Source of the DNA: Sphingopyxis sp. | GTDB lineage: Bacteria; Pseudomonadota; Alphaproteobacteria; Sphingomonadales; Sphingomonadaceae | Reading direction: 5' to 3' | Assembly (NCBI RefSeq): GCF_025869345.1 | Contig: NZ_JAOZVW010000146.1 | Coordinates: 1-64,000 of the forward strand | Length of the DNA stretch: 64,000 bases | Shown here: positions 47,652 through 56,395 of the stretch, piece by piece | Layout of the letters: each line of letters begins with the position of its first letter | How positions within the stretch are numbered: the first letter of the stretch is position 1 | Notes under the pieces: generated by a model | Seen by the model: only the letters and a program-made list of their open reading frames with translations | Told to the model about the DNA's origin: nothing | Databases searched by the model: none | Made by a program: the position numbers and the translations under genes

Positions 47652-49724
47652 ATGCGCCTTCTCTCCACCGCCGGTTTCACGCTTGCCCTGATGATCGCCG
47701 CCCCCGCCTTTGCGCAGGACGCCGCGCCGCAGCCGACCGGCGACGATGATTATCACACCGACCAGGCGATCGTCGTCACCGCGCCCTATGTCCGCAGCCT
47801 CGACATCCTCGGCAATGTCTCGGTGATGGAGGGCGAGAAGCTGGCGCAAGACATCCGCGGCCAGATCGGCGACACCCTCGCCTCGCAGCCCGGCGTGTCG
47901 TCGAGCAGCTTCTCTCCCGGCGCCTCGCGCCCGATCCTGCGCGGCTTTTCGGGCGAGCGCGCCGCCGTGCTGGTCGACGGGCTCGGCGCGATCGACGCCT
48001 CCTCGACCTCGGCCGACCATGCGGTGTCGATCGATCCGCTGACCGCCGAGCGCATCGAAATCCTGCGCGGCCCCTCGGTCCTGCTCTTTTCGAGCCAGGC
48101 GGTCGGCGGCGCGGTCAATGTCTTCGATCGCCGCATCCCGCGCAGCATCCCCGAAAGCCCGTTCCACCTCGACGCGCTCGCGAGCTATGGCACCGCCGCC
48201 GACGACAAGAGCGCCGGTGCCTCGATCGACGTGCCGGTCGGCCAGCGCTTCGTCGTTCATGCCGACGGCAATTATCGCGATTCGAACAATGTCCGCGTCG
48301 GCGGGCTGATCTATGCCCCCGCTCTTCGCGCGCATCTGCTCGACCTCGCCGCCGACGCGAGCGCCGACGGCGACGCCGACGAGGCGGCGCGGCTGACCGA
48401 CGCCGCGAACAGCCGCGGCAAGGTGCCGAACAGCCAGAGCACCAGCAAGAGCGCGGGGGTCGGCGCCGCCTTCATCGACGACGGCGGCTCGCTCGGGATC
48501 AGCTTCGGCTATCTCGCGGACGAATATGGCATCCCGCCGCGCGCCGACATCGACGAGGTGCCGACGATCAAGGCGCGCCAGTATCGCGTCGACCTGCGCG
48601 GCGAGGTCGAGCTCGGCGACGGATTGTTCGAGAAATTGCGCGTCCGCGGCGCCTATGCCGACTATGCCCATACCGAATTCGACGATGGCGAGCCCGGCAC
48701 CCGCTTCACCAACCGCGGCATCGAGGCGCGCGCCGAACTGGCGCAGAACGACCGCGGCGGCTGGCGCGGCGCGAGCGGCGTCCAATACAGCTTCCGCGAC
48801 TTCGCAGCGATCGGCGACGAGGCGTTCCTGCCCGCCAACGAGACGACGCGCATCGCGGCCTTCACCTTGCAGGAACTCGAACGCGGTCCGGTGACGCTCG
48901 AAGGCGCGCTGCGCCTCGAAAAGTCGCAGGTTCGCGCCGAAAGCATCGGCTTCGACCGCTCGTTCAGCAGCCTGTCGGGCGCGGCGGGGATCAGCTATCA
49001 GCTTGCCGACGGGCTCAAGGCCAGCGTCTCGATCTCGCGCAGCGAACGCGCGCCCTCGGCCGAGGAGCTGCTCTCCGACGGCCCGCACGCCGCGACGCTG
49101 ACCTATGAGCGCGGCAATCCGAATTTCGCCAAGGAAACGAGCTGGGGCGGCGAAGCCTCGCTGAAATTCAAGCGCGACGGCTGGTCGGCGGGGCTCACCG
49201 GCTATGCGAGCCGGTTCGACAATTTCATCTATGAAACCGACACCGGGCTGATCGCCGACGACCTGCCCCTGTTCGAGTTCCGCCAGAACAAGGCGCGCGT
49301 CTGGGGCTTCGAGTTCGAGGGCGCCGCGCCGCTCGCGCAGATCGGCGGCTTCCATATCGGCGCCGACGCGACCGCCGACATGACGCGCGCGAAGATCGTC
49401 GACGGCCCCTATGTGCCGCGCATTCCGCCGCTGCGCGTCCGCGGCGGGATCGAGGCATCGAGCGAACGGCTCGACGCACGCGCCGAGGTCGAATGGACCG
49501 ACGACCAGAATCGCATCGCGGCGTTCGAGACGCCGACCAAGGGCTTCACTTTGGTCAATGCCTCGCTGACCTGGCGCCCGCTGCCGGAGACCCGGCACCT
49601 GTCGCTGACGCTCGCCGCCGACAATATCTTCGACGTCGACGCCCGCCGCCACGCCAGCTTCACCAAGGATTATGTCCCCCTCGCCGGCCGCGACATCCGG
49701 ATCACCGCGCGCGCGAGTTTCTAG
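47652..49724 (+). CDS. TonB-dependent receptor, ZnuD-like
   Basis: A 690-residue outer-membrane receptor. A signal peptide (1-22) is followed by a TonB-box-like DQAIVVTA, the plug, and a beta-barrel ending in Phe. The plug stretch SADHAVSIDPLTAERIEIL and the preceding GASRPILRGFSGER resemble ZnuD, the Zur-controlled zinc receptor. The long His-rich loop of ZnuD is absent, so zinc as substrate is inference. It stands alone, divergent from cysK. Confidence 0.85.
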   Translation: MRLLSTAGFTLALMIAAPAFAQDAAPQPTGDDDYHTDQAIVVTAPYVRSLDILGNVSVMEGEKLAQDIRGQIGDTLASQPGVSSSSFSPGASRPILRGFSGERAAVLVDGLGAIDASSTSADHAVSIDPLTAERIEILRGPSVLLFSSQAVGGAVNVFDRRIPRSIPESPFHLDALASYGTAADDKSAGASIDVPVGQRFVVHADGNYRDSNNVRVGGLIYAPALRAHLLDLAADASADGDADEAARLTDAANSRGKVPNSQSTSKSAGVGAAFIDDGGSLGISFGYLADEYGIPPRADIDEVPTIKARQYRVDLRGEVELGDGLFEKLRVRGAYADYAHTEFDDGEPGTRFTNRGIEARAELAQNDRGGWRGASGVQYSFRDFAAIGDEAFLPANETTRIAAFTLQELERGPVTLEGALRLEKSQVRAESIGFDRSFSSLSGAAGISYQLADGLKASVSISRSERAPSAEELLSDGPHAATLTYERGNPNFAKETSWGGEASLKFKRDGWSAGLTGYASRFDNFIYETDTGLIADDLPLFEFRQNKARVWGFEFEGAAPLAQIGGFHIGADATADMTRAKIVDGPYVPRIPPLRVRGGIEASSERLDARAEVEWTDDQNRIAAFETPTKGFTLVNASLTWRPLPETRHLSLTLAADNIFDVDARRHASFTKDYVPLAGRDIRITARASF

Positions 49725-49735
49725 CAGGGGTTCGC

Positions 49736-49755
49736 TGTTGGGGTGGGAAGCGGAC
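49736..49755 (-). repeat. Variant of the motif found beside two low-GC genes
   Basis: Twelve bases after the receptor stop, the minus strand reads GTCCGCTTCCCACCCCAA, matching the motif at 6941 and 12675 except for one base. Here it lies in the opposite orientation relative to the upstream gene. Confidence 0.6.
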
Positions 49756-49760
49756 ACTCC

Positions 49761-49848
49761 CCACTTTCGTCATTCCCGCGAAAGCGGGAACCCAGGGCGT
49801 GCGTCGGCTGATCCCACACTGGGTTCCCGCTTTCGCGGGAATGACGAC
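49761..49848. repeat. Palindromic repeat, CATTCCCGCGAAAGCGGG family
   Basis: The left arm 49761-49795 is identical to the inner left arm at 22704-22738, and the right arm (49819-49848) matches its complement. It lies between the convergent receptor and fabG genes. Confidence 0.9.
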
Positions 49849-49917
49849 GTTAGGAGATGCTCAACGTCGCCCATCGCTCGCCAGCAACCATTCCGTCGCG
49901 AACGTCCCAACGCCGCC

Positions 49918-50658
49918 TTACGACAGCATCGCCATCCCACCGTTCACGTGCAGCGTCTGCCCGGTGACATACCCCGCCTCCTTCGACGCGAGATAGACGA
50001 CCGCAGCCGCGATATCGCTGCCCTCGCCCATCCGCCCCGCCGGGATGCGCTGGTTGAGCGCTTCCTTCTGCGCGTCGGGCAGGTCGTCGGTCATCGCGGT
50101 GGCGATGAAACCCGGCGCGACGCAGTTCGCGGTGACGCCGCGGCTCGCGAGTTCCTGCGCCAGCGCCTTGGTCATGCCGGTGACCCCCGCCTTCGATGCC
50201 GCATAATTGGCCTGTCCCGGATTGCCCGTCGCCCCGACGACGCTGGTGATCGAGATGATGCGCCCGAAGCGCGCCTTCATCATCGGCTTCGCCGCCGCGC
50301 GCGCGAGGCGGAAATTGGCTTCGAGGTTGATGCGGATCACGTCCGACCATTCCTCGTCCTTCATCCGCATGATCAGATTGTCGCGCGTGACCCCGGCATT
50401 GTTGACGAGAATATCGAGCTGCCCCAGCGCCTCGACCGCCGACGGCACGAGCGCATCGACCGCCGCCGCGTCACCAAGGTCGCACGGCAAGGCGACATGA
50501 TCGCCGCCAAGGCTATCGCGAAAGGCGTTCAGCTTGTCGGCGTTGGACCCCGACACCGCCAGCAGCGCGCCCTGCGCCACGAGCGCCTGCGCAATGGCAG
50601 ACCCGATGCCGCCCGAAGCGCCGGTAACGAGGGCAGTCATGCCGGTGAGATCGAACAT
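49918..50658 (-). CDS. fabG: 3-oxoacyl-ACP reductase
   Basis: A 246-residue short-chain dehydrogenase of fatty-acid synthesis that reduces 3-oxoacyl-ACP with NADPH. TGASGGIG (12-19) binds the cofactor, and the catalytic residues Ser139, Tyr152 and Lys156 are present in the typical spacing. ATG 50658 has GGAG seven bases upstream, so it is preferred to 50670. fabD lies upstream on the same strand, with the GxxExxY cassette between them. Confidence 0.96.
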   Translation of the reverse strand: MFDLTGMTALVTGASGGIGSAIAQALVAQGALLAVSGSNADKLNAFRDSLGGDHVALPCDLGDAAAVDALVPSAVEALGQLDILVNNAGVTRDNLIMRMKDEEWSDVIRINLEANFRLARAAAKPMMKARFGRIISITSVVGATGNPGQANYAASKAGVTGMTKALAQELASRGVTANCVAPGFIATAMTDDLPDAQKEALNQRIPAGRMGEGSDIAAAVVYLASKEAGYVTGQTLHVNGGMAMLS

Positions 50659-50673
50659 TAAAGTCTCCATATT

Positions 50674-51093
50674 TTACCGGTTCACGCGGAGACGCGGAGA
50701 CGCGGAGGGTTTATGATCGTTGACGATGCGACGGACACCCTCTTTGAGGGTCGCACCGCCGAAATTTATGACAAGTCCTACCGATTGACGAGTCAAACGC
50801 AGATAGGTCAACAATTGTTTGCCGTGCGCCGCATTAAGCCGTTCGACGGATTTGATTTCGACAAGAAGCCGGTCATCGACCAATAAATCGATCCGAAAGG
50901 CGGCATCGAAGCGCATGTCTTCAAAGAATATGTCGATCGGCTTTTGCCGATCGACCTTATAACCTGCAGCCGCCAGCTTGCCGGCCAGCACGGTTTCATA
51001 GACGCTTTCCAAAAGGCCGGGACCAAGGTCCCGATGGATGCGAAGCGACAAATCCAGCACATCGCCGCTCACGACATCAATGTCTTGCGCCAT
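50674..51093 (-). CDS. GxxExxY protein
   Basis: A 139-residue protein with the family signature GLLESVYE (G-x-x-E-x-x-Y) near residue 26 and a downstream core FRIDLLVDDRLLVEIKSV, resembling a PD-(D/E)XK-type site (D...ExK). Family function is not established. The last residues (SPRLRVNR) are encoded by the flanking repeat. The gene reads in the same direction as fabD and fabG. Confidence 0.82.
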   Translation of the reverse strand: MAQDIDVVSGDVLDLSLRIHRDLGPGLLESVYETVLAGKLAAAGYKVDRQKPIDIFFEDMRFDAAFRIDLLVDDRLLVEIKSVERLNAAHGKQLLTYLRLTRQSVGLVINFGGATLKEGVRRIVNDHKPSASPRLRVNR

Positions 51094-51124
51094 ATCTCCG
51101 CGCCTCCGCGTCTCCGCGTGAACC
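50679..51124. mobile_element. Inverted-repeat-bounded cassette carrying the GxxExxY gene
   Basis: The left arm (50679-50707) and right arm (51096-51124) are 29-base inverted repeats with one mismatch, GGTTCACGCGGAGACGCGGA type. The 446-base element contains essentially only the GxxExxY ORF. The right arm ends directly at the fabD stop codon. The same arm sequence, without the gene, is found at 22660-22917. No transposase is encoded and no target duplication was established, so mobility is inferred. Confidence 0.6.
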
Positions 51125-52063
51125 TCAAAAGACCTTCAGCAGCGCCTCGATATCGTCCATCGAAATCACGCTGACCGTCTCGACCTCGCCCGATGCGCTG
51201 CGTTTGACCATCGGCGACAGCACCTTGCCGCCGAATTCGACGAACTGGCCGACGCCGATCTCCTCCATCGCGCCGACGCTCTCGCGCCAGCGGACGCGGC
51301 CGGTGACCTGCTGGACGAGCAGGTCGCGGATCGTGTCGGCGTCGCTGACCGGGCTCGCGGTGACGTTCGCGACCACCGGCACCAGCGGCGCAGCGGGCGG
51401 GTTCGCGCCGAGCGCCTCGGCCATCGCGTCGGCGGCGGGCTGCATCAAGGGGCAATGGAAAGGCGCCGACACCGGCAGCAGCACGCCGCGCTTGATTCCG
51501 AAATCCTTGACCAGCGCGACCGCGCGCTCGATCGCGCCCTTGTGGCCGGAGATCACGACCTGCGACGGGTCGTTGTCGTTGGCGACGGTGCAGACCTCGC
51601 CCTCGGCCGCGGCGTCGGCGAGCTTTTGCGCGGTGTCGATGTCGGCGCCGAGCAGCGCCGCCATCGCGCCGACGCCGACCGGCACCGCCGCCTGCATCGC
51701 CTGCCCGCGCGTCTTGAGCAGCCGCGCGGCGGTCGCAAGGTCGAAGGCGCCCGCGGCGCAGAGCGCGCTATATTCGCCGAGGCTGTGGCCCGCGACATAG
51801 GCGGCCTTGGCGGCGAGCGTCACGCCCCCCTCCTTCTCCAGCACGCGCAGCGTAGCGACCGCATTCGCCATGATCGCGGGCTGGGCATTTTCGGTGAGGG
51901 TCAGTTGATCCTCGGGCCCTTCGCTCATCAGCTTGAAGAGATTCTGGCCGAGCGCCTCGTCGACCTCCTGAAACACCTCGCGCGCCACGGGCGACGCATC
52001 GGCGAGCGCCTTGCCCATGCCGACCGCCTGGCTGCCCTGACCCGGAAAGATGAATGCGCGCAT
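51125..52063 (-). CDS. fabD: Malonyl-CoA-ACP transacylase
   Basis: A 312-residue enzyme that loads malonyl groups on ACP. The N-terminal FIFPGQGSQAVGMG and nucleophile Ser94 in GHSLGEYS are typical. It is upstream of fabG, with the GxxExxY cassette between. Confidence 0.97.
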   Translation of the reverse strand: MRAFIFPGQGSQAVGMGKALADASPVAREVFQEVDEALGQNLFKLMSEGPEDQLTLTENAQPAIMANAVATLRVLEKEGGVTLAAKAAYVAGHSLGEYSALCAAGAFDLATAARLLKTRGQAMQAAVPVGVGAMAALLGADIDTAQKLADAAAEGEVCTVANDNDPSQVVISGHKGAIERAVALVKDFGIKRGVLLPVSAPFHCPLMQPAADAMAEALGANPPAAPLVPVVANVTASPVSDADTIRDLLVQQVTGRVRWRESVGAMEEIGVGQFVEFGGKVLSPMVKRSASGEVETVSVISMDDIEALLKVF

Positions 52064-52108
52064 GTTGCGTCCCCTGTGATGTGATTTATCACCCCCGCGC
52101 CTATTGCC

Positions 52109-52936
52109 TCACCCTGCGCGATGCAAGCCGAAGGGCACGACCTTGTTCGCCGCGTCGTGCCCGATGTCGGCGCGGCCGAGCCATGGAATGCCGGTGCGCG
52201 CGCACCAGTCGCGGGCGATCTCCTCGGCCTCCAGGCCGAACGGCCGGTCATTCGCGGGCACGTCGCTAACCCGCCCCAGCCGCAGCCCGGCGAGTCCGCG
52301 CGGCGCTAGGCACGTCGCGACATGGAAGAAGGCGCGGTCGAAGGCGTAAAGATATTCGCTCACCTCCTCGACCAGCAACACATGTCCCGCAAGATCGGGC
52401 TCGAGCGGCGTGCCGAGCAGCATCGACAGCGTCATCAGGTTGAACGCCGCGTGGCGCGCGCCATGCGCCAGCCCCGGCTCGCACGCCGCCGGATCGCGCG
52501 CGACCAGCCAGTCGAGCGCGCGCATCACCGCGGCATCGCCGCCTTCGCGCCGGATGTCGGCGACCATCGGCCCGTGCGCGACATGGTCGAAGCCGTCGCG
52601 ATAGAGGGCGCCGAGCAGATTGCCCTGATCCGAATAGCCGAGAAAGGCCTTGCGCCGCGCGCCATCGGTCATCGCCGCGACCGCATCCTCGGCGATCCGG
52701 CACGCGCCATAACCGCCGCGCGCGAACCAGATCGCGTCGATGTCGGGGCGGTTCGCCATTTCGACCAGCGCCGCGAAGCGATGCCCGTCCTCGCCCGCGA
52801 AATGGCCGTGGACCGCGAAACATTGCTCGTCGAAGATGAGGTCGATATCGGGATAGCCGATCGCCGCGATCGCGCGCACTGCCTCGGCATCATCGGGCAA
52901 TATGGGGGTGGAGGGAGCGACGATTCCGATGCGCAT
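52109..52936 (-). CDS. ldcA: LD-carboxypeptidase (peptidase family S66)
   Basis: A 275-residue LdcA-type peptidase. The N-terminal IGIVAPST, the WFARGGYGACRI stretch, and the nucleophile Ser102 in LGYSDQGN are present. LdcA removes the terminal D-Ala from recycled tetrapeptides in the cytoplasm, giving the tripeptide used by Mpl. Its divergent neighbour is mpl, which supports the role. Confidence 0.88.
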   Translation of the reverse strand: MRIGIVAPSTPILPDDAEAVRAIAAIGYPDIDLIFDEQCFAVHGHFAGEDGHRFAALVEMANRPDIDAIWFARGGYGACRIAEDAVAAMTDGARRKAFLGYSDQGNLLGALYRDGFDHVAHGPMVADIRREGGDAAVMRALDWLVARDPAACEPGLAHGARHAAFNLMTLSMLLGTPLEPDLAGHVLLVEEVSEYLYAFDRAFFHVATCLAPRGLAGLRLGRVSDVPANDRPFGLEAEEIARDWCARTGIPWLGRADIGHDAANKVVPFGLHRAG

Positions 52937-52994
52937 AGCCAGCCTCTATAATGTTTTTCGCGAAACCTGAATGGCTCTGTCCACCGGACCTTCC

Positions 52995-53278
52995 TCGTCA
53001 TGCTGAACTTGTTTCGGCATCCATGGCCGGCCTTTTCGGGAAACGCAGTGCTTTTTTTGTTTCGCACAAAGCCACAAAGCCACGAAGAGGACGGCTTGGG
53101 CCGATCAGGCCCTTTTCTTATCAACGGTGCGGCGGGCCACACACGGTCGGAAAGGAAAGCCGCTTCGCGGTATGTGCGACTTCTTCGTGGCTTTGTGGCT
53201 TTGTGCGAAAATATAACTAGCCCCGCCCTATCAACCCGACACCTGGCCATGGATGCTGAAACAAGTTCAGCATGACGA
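52995..53278. repeat. Double-nested palindromic repeat between ldcA and mpl
   Basis: The outer arms (52995-53028, 53245-53278) are 34-base inverted repeats with one mismatch (GTCATGCTGAACTTGTTTC type). The inner arms (53060-53088, 53182-53210) are perfect 29-base repeats (TTTCGCACAAAGCCACAAAG type). The core has no gene. It occupies most of the 407-base gap between the divergent ldcA and mpl, so their promoters must lie in or beside it. Confidence 0.9.
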
Positions 53279-53343
53279 AGATGGAAGCAGAGGGCCGGGC
53301 AGGAAGCATTGCAAACCCTTCGCCAAGGCCATAACGCCGCGCC

Positions 53344-54723
53344 ATGTCGGAAAACAAATCCTATTTCTTCTGCGGCATCGGCGGATCGGGCATGTTGCCG
53401 CTCGCAATGATCGTCGCGGCGCGCGGCGCAATGGTTGCAGGGTCGGATCGCAGCCGCGACCAGGGCCGCTCGCCCGGCAAGTTCGACTGGATCGAGCGGC
53501 AGGGCATCGCCCTCTTCCCGCAGGACGGCAGCGGCGTCGCGGCGGGCCAGACGCTCGTGGCCTCGGCCGCGATCGAGGACAGCGTGCCCGACATCGCCGC
53601 CGCGAACGCCCTCGGCCTCGCGCGCCTGACCCGCGCCGATCTCAACGCAGCGCTGTTCAACGACGCCGCACAGGCGATCGGCGTCGGCGGCACCAGCGGC
53701 AAATCGACCGTCACCGGCATGATCGGCTGGATATTGGAACGCGCCGGTCGCAAGCCCACGGTGATGAACGGCGCGGTGATGCGCAATTTCGCCGGCCCCG
53801 ACACGCCTTTCGCCAGCGCGCTCGTCGGCGATGCCGCGACTTATGTCAGCGAAGTCGACGAAAGCGACGGTTCGATCGCCCTCTATCGCCCCGACGTCGC
53901 GGTGGTCACCAACATCAGCCTCGACCACAAGAGCCTGGCTGAACTGCACCAGCTCTTCGGCGATTTCGCGGCGAAAGCACGCGTCGCCGTCGTCAACGCC
54001 GACGATGCGGAATCGGCACCGCTGCTCGGCGGTGCCAATGTCATGCGCTTCGGCTTTTCCGAGGCGGCGGCGATGCGCGGCGGCGGTTTCGAAGCCTTGC
54101 CCGACGGCTGCCGCTTCACGGTCCATTTCGCAGGCGATACCCATGAAGTCCGTCTGCGAATGCCCGGCCGCCACAATGCCGCGAACGCCCTCGCCGCCAT
54201 CGCGGCGGCGCGCGCGGTGAATGTGCCGGTCGCGCAATCGGTCGCGGCGCTGGCCGACTTTGCCGGCCTTGCCCGCCGCTACGAGGTTCTGGGCCGGGCG
54301 AAGAATGTCACCGTCATCGACGATTTCGCGCATAATCCCGACAAGGTTGCCGCGACCCTCGCCGCCGTCGCCGAACTGCCGGGCCGCGCTTTGCTCTTCT
54401 TCCAGCCGCACGGCTATGGCCCGCTCCGCCAGATGGGCAGGGAACTCGCCGCGAGTTTCGCGCACGGAATGCGCGATGGCGACCGGCTCTTCGTCTCCGA
54501 CCCCGTCTATTTCGGCGGCACCGTCGATCGCAGCACCGGCAGCGAAGCACTGGTCGCCGACATCGTCGGTGCGGGCGCCGATGCCGTCCACCTCACCACC
54601 CGCGCCGAATGCGGCGCCGCGATGCTGGAGGAAGCGCAGCCGGGCGACCGCATCCTGATCCTCGGCGCGCGCGACGATACGCTGACCGAATTCGGGCGCG
54701 AGTTGCTGGAGAAGCTGGCATAA
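53344..54723 (+). CDS. mpl: UDP-MurNAc:tripeptide ligase Mpl
   Basis: A 459-residue Mur ligase of the MurC/Mpl group. FFCGIGGSGMLPLAMI is at the N terminus, the P-loop lysine is Lys120 in VGGTSGKST, and DDFAHNPDKVAATL is at the C terminus. MurC is already encoded in the dcw cluster, so this is the recycling ligase that joins L-Ala-D-Glu-mDAP to UDP-MurNAc. It is divergent from ldcA. Confidence 0.88.
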   Translation: MSENKSYFFCGIGGSGMLPLAMIVAARGAMVAGSDRSRDQGRSPGKFDWIERQGIALFPQDGSGVAAGQTLVASAAIEDSVPDIAAANALGLARLTRADLNAALFNDAAQAIGVGGTSGKSTVTGMIGWILERAGRKPTVMNGAVMRNFAGPDTPFASALVGDAATYVSEVDESDGSIALYRPDVAVVTNISLDHKSLAELHQLFGDFAAKARVAVVNADDAESAPLLGGANVMRFGFSEAAAMRGGGFEALPDGCRFTVHFAGDTHEVRLRMPGRHNAANALAAIAAARAVNVPVAQSVAALADFAGLARRYEVLGRAKNVTVIDDFAHNPDKVAATLAAVAELPGRALLFFQPHGYGPLRQMGRELAASFAHGMRDGDRLFVSDPVYFGGTVDRSTGSEALVADIVGAGADAVHLTTRAECGAAMLEEAQPGDRILILGARDDTLTEFGRELLEKLA

Positions 54724-54725
54724 TT

Positions 54726-54902
54726 CCTTCTCCCCTTGCGGGAGAAGGATACGGAGCCTTGCGCCGCAGGCGCTAGGCGCAGTTGGATGAGGGGTTGCGA
54801 GCCTTTGGCTCGCGCGGTCCCGCGGACCGCCGCTCCTCACCCAGCTTCGACTAGCCAGCAAGCTGGCAAGTCGTCACAACCCTCTCCCGCAAGGGGAGAG
54901 GG
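54726..54902. repeat. Palindromic repeat block between mpl and rpsF
   Basis: The block starts with the hairpin CCTTCTCCCCTTGCGGGAG (54726-54744) and ends with a related inverted segment at 54880-54902, with several small hairpins between. It lies after the mpl stop and may also affect mpl 3'-end formation. It has no coding capacity. Confidence 0.75.
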
Positions 54903-54911
54903 GGACTCTGC

Positions 54912-54939
54912 TTGCTTTCCACGCCCGAATCTGTATAGG
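54912..54939 (+). promoter_or_regulatory. Possible promoter of rpsF-rpsR-rplI
   Basis: TTGCTT (54912-54917) and TATAGG (54934-54939) are spaced by 16 bases, about 135 bases upstream of rpsF. The -35 match is partial. Confidence 0.4.
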
Positions 54940-55073
54940 CGCCCGCATTCGGGGCGAGGCCTTGTGCTTGTCGCCCCGTTTGCTTTGCACGAACAGGCAA
55001 AGCCGGACGACAGCCGGAGGGGTTTCGCGATCGGCGCGGAATCAGCGATCGGCCAAATCGAAGGACGCGAACC

Positions 55074-55439
55074 ATGCCGTTTTACGAGCATGTCTTTATC
55101 GCGCGTCAGGACCTGAGCCAGGCTCAGGTCGACGCGCTGGCGGAAACCGTCACCAACGTCATCGGCGAGTTCAAGGGCACGGTCCACAAGACCGAGACCT
55201 GGGGCCTCAAGCAGCTTGCCTACAAGATCCAGAAGAACCGCAAGGGTCACTATGTGATGCTGTCGGCCGAAGTCACCGGCGAAGCGATCGCGGAGATCGA
55301 GCGTCAGGCTGCGATCAACGAAGACATCATCCGCTGGCTCACCATCAAGGTCGATGAACTCGAAAAGGGTCCGTCGGTGATGATGCGCAAGCAGGAACGC
55401 CGCGGCGGCCGTGGCCGTGACCGCGACGGCGAAGAATAA
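55074..55439 (+). CDS. rpsF: 30S ribosomal protein S6
   Basis: A 121-residue S6 with the N-terminal [15 protein letters not shown] and the core [15 protein letters not shown]. The basic/glycine-rich tail is of alphaproteobacterial type. S6 pairs with S18 on the small subunit platform; rpsR follows. Confidence 0.97.
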   Translation: MPFYEHVFIARQDLSQAQVDALAETVTNVIGEFKGTVHKTETWGLKQLAYKIQKNRKGHYVMLSAEVTGEAIAEIERQAAINEDIIRWLTIKVDELEKGPSVMMRKQERRGGRGRDRDGEE

Positions 55440-55450
55440 GGAACAGCACA

Positions 55451-55675
55451 ATGGCACGACCCTTTTTCCGCCGCCGCAAGACCTGCCCCTTCAGCCAGAA
55501 GGATGCCCCGGTCATCGATTACAAGGACGTCCGCCTGCTCCAGGGTTACCTGTCGGAGCGCGGCAAGATCGTCCCGTCGCGGATCACCGCGGTGTCCACC
55601 AAGAAGCAGCGTGAGCTGGCGAAGGCGATCAAGCGCTCGCGCCACATCGGCCTGCTCCCCTATATCGTGAAGTAA
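55451..55675 (+). CDS. rpsR: 30S ribosomal protein S18
   Basis: A 74-residue S18. The core [20 protein letters not shown] and the [13 protein letters not shown] end are typical. The N terminus keeps only one Cys (KTCPF), so it lacks the zinc-binding cysteine set of some homologs. Confidence 0.97.
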   Translation: MARPFFRRRKTCPFSQKDAPVIDYKDVRLLQGYLSERGKIVPSRITAVSTKKQRELAKAIKRSRHIGLLPYIVK

Positions 55676-55688
55676 GGAGGGCAGCGTC

Positions 55689-56321
55689 ATGGAAATCATC
55701 CTGCTCGAACGTATCGAGAAACTGGGCGGTATCGGCGACGTCGTCACCGTCAAGAACGGCTTTGCCCGCAACTTCCTGTTGCCCAACAACAAGGCGCTGC
55801 GCGCGAACGACGCGAACCGCAAGCTGTTCGAAGCCAACCGCGACAAGATCGAGGCCGATAACGCCGAACGCCGCACCGACGCCGAAGGCCGCGCCAAGGA
55901 CATCGACGGCAAGCAGATCGTCCTGATCCGCCAGGCGTCGAACACCGGCCAGCTTTACGGCTCGGTTTCGGTCCGCGACATCGTCGACGCGCTGGTCGAA
56001 GACGGCGTTGCCGGCGTGACCAAGGCGATGGTCGAGCTCGAGCGTCCGATCAAGTCGCTCGGCCTCGTCGACGTCAAGGTCAAGCTGCACCCCGAAGTCG
56101 CCGTGACCGTCGGCGTCAACGTCGCGCGCTCGCCCGACGAAGCCGAAATGCAAAAGCAGGGCATCGACGTGATCCAGGCGATGTTCGAGGAAGAACAGGC
56201 CGAAGCCGTCGCTTCGGCGCTGGAGCCCGACAGCGAGGACGAGTTCGAAGACGTGGGCCCCGCCCCGTCGGAAATCGCCGCCGAGGAAACTCCGGCTGCG
56301 GACGAAGCCGAAGAGGCTTAA
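55689..56321 (+). CDS. rplI: 50S ribosomal protein L9
   Basis: A 210-residue L9. The N domain MEIILLERIEKLGGIGDVV and GFARNFLLP are typical. The C-terminal domain is followed by a long acidic tail (about 165-210) rich in Glu, Asp and Ala that E. coli L9 (149 residues) lacks. A terminator follows. Confidence 0.96.
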   Translation: MEIILLERIEKLGGIGDVVTVKNGFARNFLLPNNKALRANDANRKLFEANRDKIEADNAERRTDAEGRAKDIDGKQIVLIRQASNTGQLYGSVSVRDIVDALVEDGVAGVTKAMVELERPIKSLGLVDVKVKLHPEVAVTVGVNVARSPDEAEMQKQGIDVIQAMFEEEQAEAVASALEPDSEDEFEDVGPAPSEIAAEETPAADEAEEA

Positions 56322-56338
56322 TCCTCCCAAGCTTTTCG

Positions 56339-56375
56339 AAAGGGCCGCGTTCCTCCACGGGAACGCGGCCCTTTT
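56339..56375 (+). terminator. Intrinsic terminator of the rpsF operon
   Basis: A 15-bp stem (56339-56353 with 56360-56374) with a 6-base loop ends in TTTT, 17 bases after the rplI stop. Confidence 0.9.
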
Positions 56376-56395
56376 CTTATGCCCGGCGCTTTCCT

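Noticed and set aside
47622-49757. A 711-residue minus-strand ORF
   Set aside because: It is the antisense shadow of the ZnuD-like receptor; the composition is Arg/Ala/Asp biased with no recognisable fold.
54940-55073. S6:S18 autoregulatory leader before rpsF
   Set aside because: Some stems can be drawn, but I could not match the conserved bulge and loop of the known motif with confidence.
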